64,000 bases of DNA from Tupaia tana. Lineage: Eukaryota; Chordata; Mammalia; Scandentia; Tupaiidae. The notes beneath the pieces were generated by a model. The model was not told the DNA's origin and made no database searches. It saw only the letters and a list, made by a program, of their open reading frames with translations. Every line of letters starts with the position of its first letter. The first letter of the stretch is position 1. A program made the position numbers and the translations under genes. Positions 1 through 11,180 of the stretch are shown here, piece after piece. The DNA lies in assembly GCA_026018925.1 (NCBI GenBank), contig JAKSZU010000003.1:10441236-10505235 (forward strand), given 5' to 3'.

Positions 1-188
1 AAAACGCATAATCCATGGAAGGAAAATAGCACTTTGAGGACTATACCCATCAGTTATTAACTGTTCCATAAGAGTGAACCCTTTAACACCCAATGCTTTG
101 TTAACCAAATTTCATAGTGCATTGCAGTATCCAAAGCATAATGGGTCTGAGAGCTATTAACTCCATTATAAGCAAGTATAGAAAGAAA

Positions 189-192
<4 letters not shown>

Positions 193-224
<32 letters not shown>
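193..224. repeat. (TG)n microsatellite
   Basis: About 16 uninterrupted TG units. The flanks (1-192 and 225-606) are AT-rich with short A/T runs, and I recognise no gene or repeat family in them. Confidence 0.95.
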
Positions 225-226
<2 letters not shown>

Positions 227-620
227 GGATTCACTAGAACTATTTTTTTAAGTCATTTTAAAAAAAGTTGGTTTATCTCCAATGAAGGTTGATCTCTGCC
301 AACCAGTGAGCGATGAGTAACTCTGAAAGTGAGATTTTTCCATAAATGCCAAATAACAGAAAAAAAAAAAAAAGAGTCTGCCATTCAGGAATTTTTTTAA
401 ATAGTTGATTTTCATTTTCATCAATAATTTTTACCTCTATGAAAGACAGGCATACAAATTAATTTTTTTCTTAGAACAGAAATCAGATACATGGTTTATA
501 TATATATTTGTTGAAGAGCCCACATAAATCTGAAGGAAACACCATCAGTTAGGATGCGTTTATCAATTTTCTTGGTCTTAAAACATAATGAGATTTTTAG
601 TTACAGAAGATTCCCAGAAT

Positions 621-915
621 TGGGAGACCAGCAGTTGGTATAACGGCTATGTGGCTGGATTCCCATGTAGTTGACTGTAGTTCGAGTCCTGGACTCAGAG
701 ACTTAAACTCACACTGGGCGTGTGTGCACGTGTTTCAAGATCCCAAGAGGAGAATGGAGGAGAAGGGATTGTGGCGTGGCCATACCCCCTGGGGGGTGAT
801 TTCTTGCTTTCTCTCTCTCTGTCTCTCTCTGTCTTTCTGGTGAGTGCACATGCCCTATAGCAAAAGCCTCTGGGAACAAACAAACAAACAACAATAATAA
901 CAACAAAAAACAACA
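621..915 (+). mobile_element. SINE-A copy, full length
   Basis: It starts GGGAGACCAGCAG and runs through the B box (GTTCGAGTCC), the CCCCCTGGGGGG body and CCCTATAGCAAAAGCC to an A-rich CAAACAAACAA tail. A perfect 14-bp target-site duplication, AAGATTCCCAGAAT, flanks it (607-620 and 916-929). The clean duplication shows an intact L1-type retroposition event. Confidence 0.95.
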
Positions 916-929
916 AAGATTCCCAGAAT

Positions 930-2452
930 AAACCTTGATGAGAACCAAATCCACAAAAACAAAAACAAACAGACAAACAAAAAAATGAAAAAGAGTTGAT
1001 AGTTAACGAAGCGACGACTGGATCAGTATACTAGTCTATGATTTCTGTTACTCAGAATATCTGTACCAATCTAACAAAGCTCTAGTTGTATGGATTTTCA
1101 TCATGCACTTACATCATCAAGCGGAAGAATAACAGCTCCGAATGAGTTAGACTAGTGTTCGTTTTTGTTCTGCCAAGGACATGTTCCCTAAACTTAGACA
1201 ACTCAGCTAAACTCTCTGAGTGTTAGTGTTTCAGTTTGAATTAAATTTGGCCTAATATTCTATGATTATAGACTTTTTAAAAATTGTTTTCATGCATTCA
1301 ATCACTGCACATCATTACAGCTTGCAAAATGAATTGTCCCAGCTTGAATACACCATGTATTAGTCCAGTAAAAGATATTATCATACATGTTATCATGAAC
1401 AGAGCATAGATTTTTATGAATCTGTGACTCTTATCAGGGGTCTGAGTTCCAACTAGATTGCACAAGTGGTCATGTGTGTGGAGGGTATATTTACGTCTTT
1501 GCAAACACAGACAAATACAGCCTGGAGTTTTCTTAGGAATAAGTTATGAAAGACATAAATTTCTGGGTTACACTAAAGACATGGTCTGTAGATGGTTTGG
1601 ACACATAGACATGCTTTTTAAGCACAAAGTGATCATATTTGGGTTTTAAAAACATGCTTATAACAAAGTTAGATTAAAAGGATAAACAGATCTGACAGGA
1701 AAGTATTTTGTGGTGGAGAAAATGGGTCATGGTATAGGAAAGACAAGGAAAATTAGTAAAATATTATAGAATCAATAAAACTTAGTGATTAGTAGGATGT
1801 AATGGGATGTGAATGAAGGACAGAAGGAAGCTGACCTCTCACGAGGCCAATACACAGGGTAGCAGGTGGCAAGATAGACTCGTAGATTTTTATAATGAAA
1901 TGCCATGAAACTAAATATGGTTTCTAAGTTTAAATACATATGAAGATCAAAGGAAAAATAAAATAAAGGAATTTTGAAGACCACAGCTTATCATAGGCAG
2001 ACAGTGAAGCGCCTACAAAATACTATAAAGCATGAACCAGAAAAGTAGAAACAGAATGAGGTGAAATGAATCTACAAAAGCCAAAAGAATAAACAGTATT
2101 TAAGAAGAAAACATGACCAATACTGTTAAATAATGCAGACATTAAAATAAAATGAGTCTGGAAAAAAAACTCTGTTGGATTTAGTAACTAGTAAGTCACA
2201 AATGATGCTGTTTTTGTGGTCTTGGTGGAGTGGTGGTGGCATAAGTCTGAAAGCAATTGGTGGAAATACAGGATTAAGAGGTGCACAAACTGAGGTGGCA
2301 ACCACTGACCTTCTTTAATGTCTCCAAAGTGAAGATGAGGAAGACGTTAGTTAATAAGAGAGGTGACAGAGGAGGAAGTAGCCAGTGGAACAAATAGATA
2401 ATAGAGGTAAGGTCTTTGACATATAGGAAGTATGTAGGGTTTGTGTGTGTGT
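930..2452. other. Stretch without recognised gene
   Basis: 1.5 kb of AT-rich DNA with no coding signal and no repeat I can name, except a MIR-like scrap near 1180-1240 that resembles the CTCTCTGAG...TCAGTTT part of MIR. Open frames here are under 75 codons and look accidental. Confidence 0.5.
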
Positions 2453-2703
2453 ATTTTGTTTTGTTTAGGACATGTGCACTCGCCAGCACTTACTAGAGAG
2501 CGACAGAGAGTAACAGTGAGAGGGAACGTGAGAAATCACCCTGTGAGGTGACGACCACCTGGCAAGCTTTTCTCTTCCATTTTCCTCTCAGGACATTGGG
2601 CATGCATGTATGCACCTGATTTGAAGCTACCAGGTCTGAGACTTGAACTGTGGCCAGCCATGTGGGAGTCCAATGCCTTAACCGCTATGCCACCTATTAG
2701 CCA
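2453..2703 (-). mobile_element. SINE-A copy, old
   Basis: Antisense copy. It runs from a T/G-rich tail through ACATGTGCACTCGCCAG and a GA-rich stretch to the head (GGGAGTCCAATGCCTTAACC). It is well diverged from the young consensus, and its head reads GCCTTAACC where young copies read ACATAGCC. Confidence 0.85.
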
Positions 2704-2850
2704 CTGATGTTGAGATCTTTAAGAGCTTTATTAATAAGCCACCAGTGAAGGAAAGGTTGAATATATAGGAAACAGCACAAACACTGATGATATCCTTTTG
2801 AGAAAAGAAGGGTATGGGGATAGCAGCAAAGATGGAAGGATTTTAAAAAG

Positions 2851-3070
2851 TGATCTAGTTCTTCCATGAGAGAGAGGGAGATAAAGAGAAAGAGAGATAG
2901 GTGCCCCTAATAGGGTCTTCCTACCACATCTACGTCCAGTGTCAGGTGTATGGAAACAGAGACATGCATGTGCTCACTGGCACGCTCAGAGAGGTACGAA
3001 ACTGTGAACCAGAACCTGTCGCAGCTGGGTCCAGTTGTGTTACTACTGCCCCATTGCCTGGCCCAGGGCT
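2851..3070 (-). mobile_element. SINE-C copy
   Basis: Antisense. A GAGAGAGGGAGA stretch leads to AGGGTCTTCC, GCATGTGCTCACTGG and CTCAGAGAGGT, and it ends CCCATTGCCTGGCCC. It shares this order with the copies at 4311-4541 and 38772-39022. Confidence 0.75.
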
Positions 3071-4310
3071 CACTTCTTGATAGAAGGGAATAGATTCTTT
3101 CCCTCTTGGACTACACATTAGAGATATCAAAGATACTTAACCAGTCTTCTCAATATACTCTTTTGATAGAACCAAATCCTCAGAGGTTCCAGAGTTCAGA
3201 TTTCAAATTCAAAGTCCAATTTGACTGAAAATAAGTACATCAAATTAAAAAGAAAAAGTGTTGTAAGATTTCATTGCAGATTCTGTGCTTAGTGGTGCCT
3301 GCCTTTTTCAAGACACCTCTTTCACATCAGAACATGCTTGAGAGAACAATTTCTTGCGTGGTGGACAGTTTTGAACGCAGACCAGGTACAACAGCAGACA
3401 ATGAGCTGCTCTGGCCTCTCTCACGTGTTTCTGTACAGTGTCATCTTCTGCCACAAAGTGACTATCTTCTTAAATTCTACAAGTCAAAATTAATCAAAAC
3501 TAACGCACCAGCCCGCCTACGCACTGCACTTCCTCACTTAAATCATTCTCTTAATTGACGATATTAGGATGCCGAAGGAGTCCTTGGTTGTGCAAGTCAT
3601 TCCCATCTCCCCTGATAGTTCTGGTGAAATAAAATAAAACTAGATTCTCTGCATACATTTGTATCATTGCTGCTGCACTCATATACCCAGGTTTTGTGGG
3701 ATCTGAAACTGGTACATTCTGTGGGGATCTTTATAAACAAAAGAAAACAGATAATTTGTAATATTTGTAAAATGCATTTGAATACATACATTTTGAACTC
3801 ACCATTAGGTGCCAGCCTCACTGAAGGGATAGTTTAAGCGATAGACCACGAAGACCGGAGCTTCATTAACTTCACATTAAACCTGCCTGGAACCAAGAGA
3901 ACTGTCAGTCTTATTCCGTAAGTTGAGGCATAATTGTCTGAGTTTCCCAAGAAGTTCACAGAACATCACACTCTAATAGCACGCAGACTCACCTAAATGC
4001 CCAGGAAGAGCACCACTGGCTGTCCCACTTACCTACGACTTAGGCCTGCAGGAAGTTTCCATTACTAAAGTTGTTTTGCAAAACGTATCAATGTCAGTTT
4101 TCTATGATGTGATGAATATTTCACCCCAATCATATTCTAGGATTTATGTTTGATATGACTCTCTTCAAACTCAATCATTTACACATTTTAAATATTTATT
4201 TGTGCATTTCTTTCCTCAAAAAGAAACAGTGATGCCCTTTTGAAAAAGCAATGTAATACACTGTAAAGTGATATGCGATTCAATGTAATATAAACAAGAT
4301 TATGATGATA
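3071..4310. other. Stretch without recognised gene
   Basis: 1.2 kb of mostly unique-looking DNA. The longest open frame (3274-3558, 94 codons, plus strand) has no motif or homology I recognise and no splice or promoter context. I regard it as accidental. Confidence 0.45.
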
Positions 4311-4541
4311 ATAAATAAATTAAAAAGAAAAGAAACAGTGACAGAAAAGGAAAGAGGGAGAGATGCAGATACCATCAACAGGGTCTTCACAGCCCAAGTC
4401 ACTCCCACTCTCAGCTGCTTGAATCATGGGCACATATATGCGTACACACTCAGCCTACTCGGGGAGGTTCTGACATTCGAACTGGGACCCTTCCCAGAGG
4501 GGTTCAGTTGCATTACCACTGCACCAATACCTGGTCCTCTC
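4311..4541 (-). mobile_element. SINE-C copy
   Basis: Antisense, with an A/T tail at left, AGGGAGAGATGCAG, CAGGGTCTTCAC, CTCGGGGAGGTTCTGA and a head ending CACCAATACCTGGTCC. The CTCGGGGAGGT block is the complement of the GACCTCCCCGAG hallmark of SINE-C. Confidence 0.8.
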
Positions 4542-4589
4542 CTGTATTAATAAATCTGCCTTCCTTTTGCCTCTTGGGTTGTGTCCCTT

Positions 4590-5225
4590 CCTCTGCATTT
4601 TCACTACCATTCATCTTGACTGTTGACATAATCTCCCCATTTGCCTGATTCTCTGAAGCCCTCTGCTTCAACTGCTATGCCACTGAGTCTGTAACTTGTA
4701 CGAGATTAAGTTTTCTAAAATTCTGCTTTGTAAGCATTACATTCTTCTTCCAAAAACTTTCAGTGGTTCTTGAACACATATAAAAGAAGATCCAAACACA
4801 CTGGCAAATGCGGTTTATCGCCATCTAAGTCCTACACTTACAGTTATTTACTCTTATTTATTACCACCTTTTCTACGTGACACTACACTTCAGACAAAAT
4901 GGTTTATTGGTTGTTCCACGTTCAGTTTAATGCATGCACTTTTCTGCATGCTTTTCCCCATGTGGAATATTCTCAACACTTTAGCCCACCTATTAAGTCA
5001 TTATCTGTTCTACATGAGCCGTTTCAAATGTTACACCTATCTCTGTCAAATTTTAGTAACCACTTCCTCTTTTTTAATTGCCTAATCACTCTCATGGTAC
5101 TCAGCACCTTCTTACTGTCATAGTTACCTACTTTTATTTACTTCTTATTGGTGCATAAAGGCCACAAACCTTTTGAGGTTTGGAAATATTAGGTCTACTT
5201 CATTTTTTCTCTGAACACTCAGTAT
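4590..5225 (+). mobile_element. L2 LINE fragment
   Basis: It resembles the 3' part of mammalian L2: TTCAGTGGTTCTTGAAC (compare CTTCAGTGGCTCCC), ATAAAAGAAGATCCAAAC, ATGCTTTTCCCCATGTGGAAT, CACTTCCTCTTTTTT and ending ...TTATTGGTGC. It is strongly diverged, consistent with a very old insertion. The family call is from memory. Confidence 0.7.
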
Positions 5226-5377
5226 ATTACTCCGTTGATAAAGATTTCAATTCTCGTAGGAAGATTGCAAAGCTAGATACCAGTGAAAGTGAAAAGTTGC
5301 TGTTGTTATCATTTATAATTATGTTCTTTGCACTTTAAATTATTACTGATACATAGGTTATTATTTTTCCAAGTTCT

Positions 5378-5647
5378 TTTTATTTATTTTTTTTTGGGGG
5401 GAGACTATAGGACGCATTCGCTCACCAGAGAGACAGAGACAGAAAGCGAGAAATCACCCCCACCAAGGTGGGATGGACCCAGGGGGGATAGACACGAGAC
5501 AATCCTTTCTCTTCCATCCTCCTCTTGGGATCTTGGGCACGCACGCACACACGCCTGGCATGAGTTTAAGCCACCAGGTCCGGGACTCAAACTGTGGTTG
5601 ACTACATGGGAGTCCAGTGACATAGCCATTATGCCAATTGCTGGTCC
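5378..5647 (-). mobile_element. SINE-A copy, full length
   Basis: Antisense, from a T-rich tail through GACTATAGGACGC and TCACCCCC to CCAATTGCTGGTCC. The 10-bp duplication TCCAAGTTCT flanks it (5368-5377 and 5655-5664). Confidence 0.93.
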
Positions 5648-5664
5648 ATATTTGTCCAAGTTCT

Positions 5665-5970
5665 ATTAAACCAGTTAACATACAAAACCTGTTTTATTCT
5701 TTTCTAACGTAATTTGCAGAAATAAAATATGTCTGTCAAGCAAAACAAGTTGCTTCTTATCTGAAGATGGGAAATAAGTGAACTTTTATATATATATATA
5801 TCTGCAAGGGAAAATAATAGACCAAGTGTTCTTGTAACCAGCTCTTTATTTTTCCAGGGGGAAGACATAGAATTAAACCAGTTTTATTGGTCTACGTTTA
5901 AGTAAATTCATTCTAACAGTTCCAAGCACAGATATTCTGAAAACCAAAGTGCATAGTTATTGTAGGAGTA
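5665..5970. other. AT-rich spacer
   Basis: No gene. It contains a short (TA)n tract near 5788-5801 and otherwise ordinary AT-rich sequence. Confidence 0.5.
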
Positions 5971-6124
5971 TGAGAGGATTTCAGAAAAGTTATGAAAAAA
6001 TTGAGTTAAGGTACAAGTTAATTTTAGCACCAAAAAATAAAAAACCCACAAAACTACACACACTAAAATCCATACATAGTTTTTTCATAATAGGCAGTTT
6101 CCATGAACTTTTAAAGGATGCCTT
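5971..6124. mobile_element. Mariner-type MITE, type 1
   Basis: The ends form an imperfect inverted repeat: TTTCAGAAAAGTTATGAAAA at left against TTTCCATGAACTTTTAAAGG at right. TA dinucleotides sit at both edges, as expected for Tc1/mariner target sites. The interior is AT-rich and non-coding and matches the copies at 12788-12910 and 34128-34290. Confidence 0.75.
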
Positions 6125-6191
6125 ATACTTGCTAGTCATTCATAGAGATAGCTTGGATGTCTATCTTGCTAATATCCTATTTTGAATACTA

Positions 6192-6271
6192 TTGGTTGTT
6201 GGAAAAGTTATTATTTATTTTTTTCATGTTTTTATATGCAAAAATGTATCATGACTTTTCCAACAACCTAA
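6192..6271. mobile_element. 80-bp mariner MITE, type 2
   Basis: Exactly 80 bp between TA target duplications (6190-6191, 6272-6273). The left end TTGGTTGTTGGAAAAGT and right end ACTTTTCCAACAACCTAA are near-perfect inverted repeats. Size and layout match MADE1, the 80-bp Hsmar1-derived MITE of primates, but the terminal sequence differs. It is a non-autonomous DNA transposon. Confidence 0.88.
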
Positions 6272-6401
6272 TATTTAGACCAAAAAAGTGATTTAGATGG
6301 AGAAGTAATATGTGAAGTCCCTGGATTCCTGACCAGGATGGAATGAAACGTTAAGGCGCAGTGGGACCCACTTCTTTCAGCTGTGCTCAGAGCCATTCTG
6401 G

Positions 6402-6523
6402 TCTATAAAGTCTTCTTAGAGTGTTTGACAGTTCATTCTTCCTATGAAATTTACCTGTGTTCTTGTTTATAAAGTCCTCTTAGAGTGTCTGACAGTTCAT
6501 GTTCCTATGAAATTTACCTGTGC
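6402..6523. repeat. Tandem duplication of about 58 bp
   Basis: Copy one (6402-6460) and copy two (6467-6523) share TATAAAGTC, CTTAGAGTG, TGACAGTTCAT and CCTATGAAATTTACCTGTG with few differences. It looks like a local duplication, not a transposon. Confidence 0.85.
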
Positions 6524-6565
6524 ATAAGCTATTGCAAAAATACATTTAAATGAGAATGTTGTAAT

Positions 6566-7079
6566 TGTTCCCATAGTTTGAATATGTCTCCCCAAATTCA
6601 CCTGTTGGAAATTTAATCCTCAATGCAACAGTGTGGAGAGGTCTGACATTTAAGAGTTGACTAGCCCTCATGAATGAAAATGTCATTATCCTAAGAAGAG
6701 GGTTCTTGATAAAAGGCTAAATTTAGATTCTTTTTCTGTCTATTTCTGCTTTCTGCCTTTACCACTGAATGACACAACAGAAAGCCCTCACCAGATGTGT
6801 CTTATAGATCCTTTCTTTTCAAGTCCCCAGAACCGGTCAAATAAAATTCTATTGTTTGGAGTTGGCAAATGGCATGGTGCTTGAGGCACTGGACTCCTAC
6901 ATGCCTAACCATGGTTTGAGTCCCAGACCTAGCAGTTTGTTTTCTCTTTGCCTTTCTCTCTCTCTGGTCACATTGAATAATAATAATAAGGTTAAATAAA
7001 TATTTTTTTAAAAATCTACTGTCCATAAATTACTCAGATTATAGTATTATGTTAGAGGAGCCCCAAACAGACCGAAACA
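6566..7079 (+). mobile_element. MST/MLT1-type solo LTR (ERVL-MaLR fossil)
   Basis: It matches the MST LTR layout: GTTTGAATATGTCTCCCC near the start, CCCTCATGAATG, TTCTTGATAAAAGG, a pyrimidine-rich part, CCCTCACCAGATG, and an end resembling ATAAATTACTCAG...TATTATGTTA. A SINE-B (6857-7014) interrupts it, and the LTR resumes after it. It is an old, decayed LTR fossil; no internal viral region is seen next to it. Confidence 0.82.
6857..7014 (+). mobile_element. SINE-B copy nested in an LTR
   Basis: Short form: GTTGGCAAATGGCATGG head, GGTTTGAGTCCCAGACC B box, a short CTTTCTCTCTCT stretch and an AATAATAATAAG tail. Flanks TTCTATTGT and TCTACTGT are the probable, slightly diverged target duplication. 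It is younger than the LTR it splits. Confidence 0.85.
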
Positions 7080-7280
7080 ATGGTTTTTATTAATAAGTGT
7101 AATAAATCAGAAAATTAGTAAATATCTACTTGGTCTTCTGACATTTCACTCTGCCATTTCTGTATACCAGTTCTTTCCCCATCATATCATTCATTTCTAT
7201 TAGCTTTAAATGAATGTTTTTATGTTTAAGGCATTGGCACTATTTAAAACTTTATAGACATAAATACCTTTATTATTTTA

Positions 7281-7540
7281 TTTTTTGAAGAGGTTTTTGC
7301 TATGGGTGTGTGCACTCACCAGAAAGACAAAGACAGAAAGACAGAAAGACAGAAAGCGAGAAATCACCCCCCAGCGGGGATGGCCATACTGCAATCCCTT
7401 CTCCTCCATTCTCCTCTCGGGATCTTGGGCACACACACATGCACACAGCGTGAGTTTTAAGCCACCAGGTTCGGGACTTGAACCACGGTTGACTACTTGG
7501 GAGTCCAGTGACATAGTCATTATGCCAACTGCTGGTCCCA
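7281..7540 (-). mobile_element. SINE-A copy, full length
   Basis: Antisense, GAGGTTTTTGCTATGGG to CCAACTGCTGGTCCCA. A perfect 14-bp duplication, CCTTTATTATTTTA, flanks it (7267-7280 and 7541-7554). Confidence 0.96.
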
Positions 7541-7554
7541 CCTTTATTATTTTA

Positions 7555-7910
7555 AACACATTGTAGGTATTTTTCTATGCTAAACTTAACTATGAGTTGT
7601 AAAGTTACATTATGTAAACTGGTTTTTCAAGTCAGATGAAATGTTAACTGCTATAGGCAGAATATATTCTGCAACCACAGATCAGAATGAAGACCACAGA
7701 ATGTGTATTCCAGAGGGAAGACTTCCAGTGAGTCTTGCCGACAAGGCATCTGTCCACCATCCCTGAGCCACAATATGGGTCTTAGTGAGCCACAATATGG
7801 GGGTCTCAGTCTTGTTAAGTGGGAGGGTTCTTCTTACTCTACCTTCTACTCTAACTACTCTTGCAGTTCCTTCTTATAGTGCAATTACTGTAATTCTCAA
7901 AATACTTATT
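7555..7910. other. Stretch without recognised gene
   Basis: No coding signal and no recognised family. A 15-bp phrase, GAGCCACAATATGGG, occurs twice (about 7764 and 7788), a small tandem duplication. Confidence 0.5.
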
Positions 7911-8153
7911 TTTTTTGAGAGAGAGATTTTTTTCTACAGGGAATGTATGCCCACCAGAGAGACAAAAAGTGAGAAATCACTCACAAGGGAGGATGGTCAC
8001 ACTGCAATCTCCTCTCCTCCATTTTCTTCTTGGAGTTCTGAAAATGTATGCACCTGCACCTGGTGTGTTTCAAGCCACCAGGTCTGGGACTCAAACCATG
8101 GTGGATCACTTGGGAGTCCAGCACCTTAACCACTATGCCACCTGCTGACCCCC
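7911..8153 (-). mobile_element. SINE-A copy, older
   Basis: Antisense. TTCTACAGGGAATG, GAAATCACTCACAAGGG and CCTTAACCACTATGCCACC mark the older head variant. Flanks AAATACTTAT and AAGTACTCTTTAT are a weak duplication. Confidence 0.88.
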
Positions 8154-8225
8154 AAAGTACTCTTTATATTTTTTTCTGATTGATCCTCTAACCTCCTGTT
8201 TAAAAAAAAAAAAAGTTATGTTATT

Positions 8226-8410
8226 TGTTTAATAAGAGAAAAAGAGAAATGGGTACCTTCTCTCCCATCCAATGTCCCCACCATCCAGTATCATAGCACA
8301 TGTGCCACACCCAGCATGTCAGCAGGTTTCAGGTTAACCTGGATTCAAACCACAGTCTTCCATGTGGCTCCAGCATTGCAGAGAGGAGCCCTACCATCTA
8401 CATCACCACG
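8226..8410 (-). mobile_element. Probable degraded SINE-C/D copy
   Basis: Antisense SINE-like order: A-rich GAGAAAAAGAGAAATGG, a pyrimidine-poor middle, CCTGGATTCAAACCACAGTC (a B-box complement) and CCATGTGGCTCCAGCATTG. Family assignment is uncertain. Confidence 0.5.
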
Positions 8411-8459
8411 GCTACAACGTGGTTCTTTACATTCAACTTTTCTGTTTAAATTACCATGT

Positions 8460-8536
8460 AATTTCTCTTTCTCCTTCTCCTTCTCCTCCTCTTCTCCTCC
8501 TCTTCCTATTATTATTATTAGTATTATTATTATATA
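8460..8536. repeat. Compound (TCC/TTC)n-(ATT)n simple repeat
   Basis: A pyrimidine tract of TTC/TCC units (8460-8507) passes directly into ATT triplets, the latter being the tail of the next SINE. Confidence 0.85.
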
Positions 8537-8752
8537 ATAGATAGCACAAACAAAGAGAGAGGGAGAGGATAAAACACTTCCCATGGGGAATGGTCTTTCC
8601 ATAATTCCTTCTCCTCCATCTCCCTCCTTTTAGAATTTGGGGTTTGCATGTCTACATGTATGGTATTTCTCAAGCTGCCAGGTCCAGGACTCGAACTGCA
8701 GAGTTAGCCATGTGGGATTCAGCTGTCTTAACTATCAGACCACAGAGTCAGC
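8505..8752 (-). mobile_element. SINE-A-like copy, old
   Basis: Antisense with an (ATT)n tail, AACAAAGAGAGAGGG, CTTCTCCTCCATCTCC, CCAGGTCCAGGACTCGAAC (B-box complement) and a diverged head. The body lacks the usual C-run/G-run hairpin. Confidence 0.75.
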
Positions 8753-8787
8753 TGAGTCACTATTATTCAGAAATTTCAATGATATAT

Positions 8788-8971
8788 ATATTTTAAAAAA
8801 TTATTTATTTATCTTTATTTATTATCATTTTAATCTGCTATAGGGAACATGTGCTCACCAGAGAGAGACATACAGAGAGAGAAAGGGAAAGTGAGAAAGC
8901 AAGATGCCAGATTCCAGGACTTGAACTACAGTTGACCCCATGGGAGTCCAGTCTCTTCACCACCACACCAT
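8788..8971 (-). mobile_element. SINE-B copy
   Basis: Antisense short form: T-rich tail, GCTATAGGGAACATGTGCTC, a GA-rich stretch, then CCAGGACTTGAACTACAG and GGGAGTCCAGTCTC. A perfect 10-bp duplication, AATGATATAT, flanks it (8778-8787 and 8972-8981). Confidence 0.9.
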
Positions 8972-8981
8972 AATGATATAT

Positions 8982-10460
8982 TAAAAACCATCCCAGTTGG
9001 CAAAAATTAAGTCTCTCATGCCAAGTATTTCCAATGTCAAAAGTAATTTTTAACCTTGCTGACTCTGGAGAGAATGTAAATTGTGTTCCTTCAGAAATGT
9101 TTACATGATCTACTTAATTTTATTGTTACTGTTTTTCATCTGTTCATCTTCAGTTAATCTGAAGTTAGATTAAAAACAATCATCTGTCTGGTTCTGTTGT
9201 CTTTCATTGTATTCCTTTGATGAATAATAATACCTTATTAATTTGCTCTTAGATCATAAAGCTACAAATGTTTAAGTTATATATATATAATTTCCTTCTC
9301 TCTTCCAGACCTCCAACTCTCTTTACCACTCTCTGAACACACAAAATATTTTAATTATTTTTCTTTTTCCCTGTGAATAAAGTTTTACAAGATATGAGTC
9401 TTTCATTTATATGCATAATGTTCCCAGACTTATTTACAAGATTTTTATCATTTGGTAATTTTTGCTCAATCAGTGAACACATTCCCATTCAAACTTCAAG
9501 GTATTATATTTGGAAATCAAAATGTATTTTTATTGCAGAAATTGAACTTTGTACCATTCATAATTATCATTAAGGGTTGTATGCATATACATATGTATAT
9601 GTATGTGTGAATGTGTATGAAATGCATATATGCTTGTATGAATATTCATTAGCTTTCCTTTTTAAATTATCATATTTGTCCTTCAAGACTCAGATTTTGG
9701 TGCAAACCCATTGGAATCATGTGATCGTGCTGGGTATGGTGTCTCCAGACCTCTTCCCTATGTGGTGATAACAAACTTGGTACTTTCTGAAGAAGTTCAC
9801 TCCCAGCTGTTGATTTACCTTAAACACAGTAACCTCAGAATTTGTAGAAGGGGTAGGTAGCTCTTTGTGCTCCATCAGACGACAATCTGACAGAAGACAA
9901 ATCACACCATACATGAGGTCATAGTAAGTGAAAAAAAGTGTAATACAACTGACCAAAAGAGGAAGTTAAAAACTATAATAATTAAGAGCTCTTATTACTT
10001 TATAAAAAAGACCAACAAAACAAGAGTAAATTGACAGAATGTACATGAATAAGCAATTTGCAGATAGCAAATTAAATGAATACTAAAAATGAAAATGACC
10101 TTTACCCTTAATTCCCATTCTATATCTTCATTGAACATTATTATATAGGGGGAAGAAAAGTATTCATATAAGAAAAAAGAGTAGAGTATTTTTATTTTCA
10201 AAAATAAGCAGGAAAAAAAATCCCTCCAAATTACTAGGGCTGCTAGGAAAAAGTAATTTAATCTAGGGAAACTGGATTTTTAAAGAAGACATGAAGGGCA
10301 AAGATATTGGGAAGGACTCTCCTGAATGACTTAGCAGTTCACTGTACCATTTATAAATTAGCAGCATTTTTTTTCTATTAAAAGTGTGGTTGAGATAAAT
10401 TTAGAATAGTAGCATTAATATTCAAATTTAACTTTTTCTCTATTTTCTAGCACAAAAGAG
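8982..10460. other. Stretch without recognised gene
   Basis: 1.5 kb, AT-rich, no gene and no confident repeat. A purine/pyrimidine TATG-rich patch lies near 9580-9640. Open frames stay under 80 codons. Confidence 0.5.
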
Positions 10461-10468
10461 ATTTTTTT

Positions 10469-10719
10469 AGAGGTTTTTTTTTTTTTTTTTTTTGCTATAG
10501 GGCGCGTGCGCGCGCCAGACAGAGAGACAGAAAGCAAGAAATCACCCCCCAGGGGGGATGGCCACGCCGCAATCCCTTCTCCTCCGTTCTCCTCTTGGGA
10601 TCTTGGTCACACACGCACATGCGCCCGGTGTGAGTTTTAAGCCACCGGGTCCAGGACGCGAACCGCGGTTGACTACGTGGGAGTCCAGCGACATAGCCAT
10701 TACGCTAACTGCTGGTCCC
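10469..10719 (-). mobile_element. SINE-A copy, young and CpG-rich
   Basis: Antisense. It keeps GGGCGCGTGCGCGCGCC and GGACGCGAACCGCGG, so many CpGs survive, which suggests recent insertion. The B box on the sense strand reads GGTTCGCGTCC. Imperfect duplications of AAAAGAGATTTTTTT type flank it. Confidence 0.93.
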
Positions 10720-10923
10720 CCAAAAAGATTTTTTTTTCCTTTACAAGAAATAATCACAAGGGATTTTTCTGAAGATTCCCCATTAACTCCTCAGACAATA
10801 TTATGCACGACTCAATATACCAAGTATTAAAACCCATTTAAATATCCAGTTACAACAAAATTTACATATTAATATGACTTTTGTTTAAAGTATTAAAACA
10901 AATACAGTTAGTAATGGTCCAAA

Positions 10924-11180
10924 GGGGCCAGCAGGTGGCATGAGGTTAAGGTGCTAGACTCTCACAAGGCTAACTGAGATTCATGTCTCTAACCCAATGA
11001 CTTGAAATCACTCTGGGTGTGTGTGTATACATGCCCAAAATCCCAAGAAGAGAATGGAGGATAAGGGATTGTGGTGTGGCCATCCCTTCAGTGACTGATT
11101 TCTCACTTTTCCTGTCTCTGTCTCTCTCTCTCTCTGGAGATCACACATGCCTTATAGCAAAGTAAAATCTTAACAATGAA
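10924..11180 (+). mobile_element. SINE-A copy, old head variant
   Basis: GGGGCCAGCAGGTGGCATGAGG, GGTTAAGGTGCTAGACTC, CCCAAAATCCCAAGAAGAG, GGCCATCCCTTC, then a CT-rich stretch and CCTTATAGCAAAGT. The AAGGTGCTGGACTC head marks the older subgroup. Confidence 0.9.
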
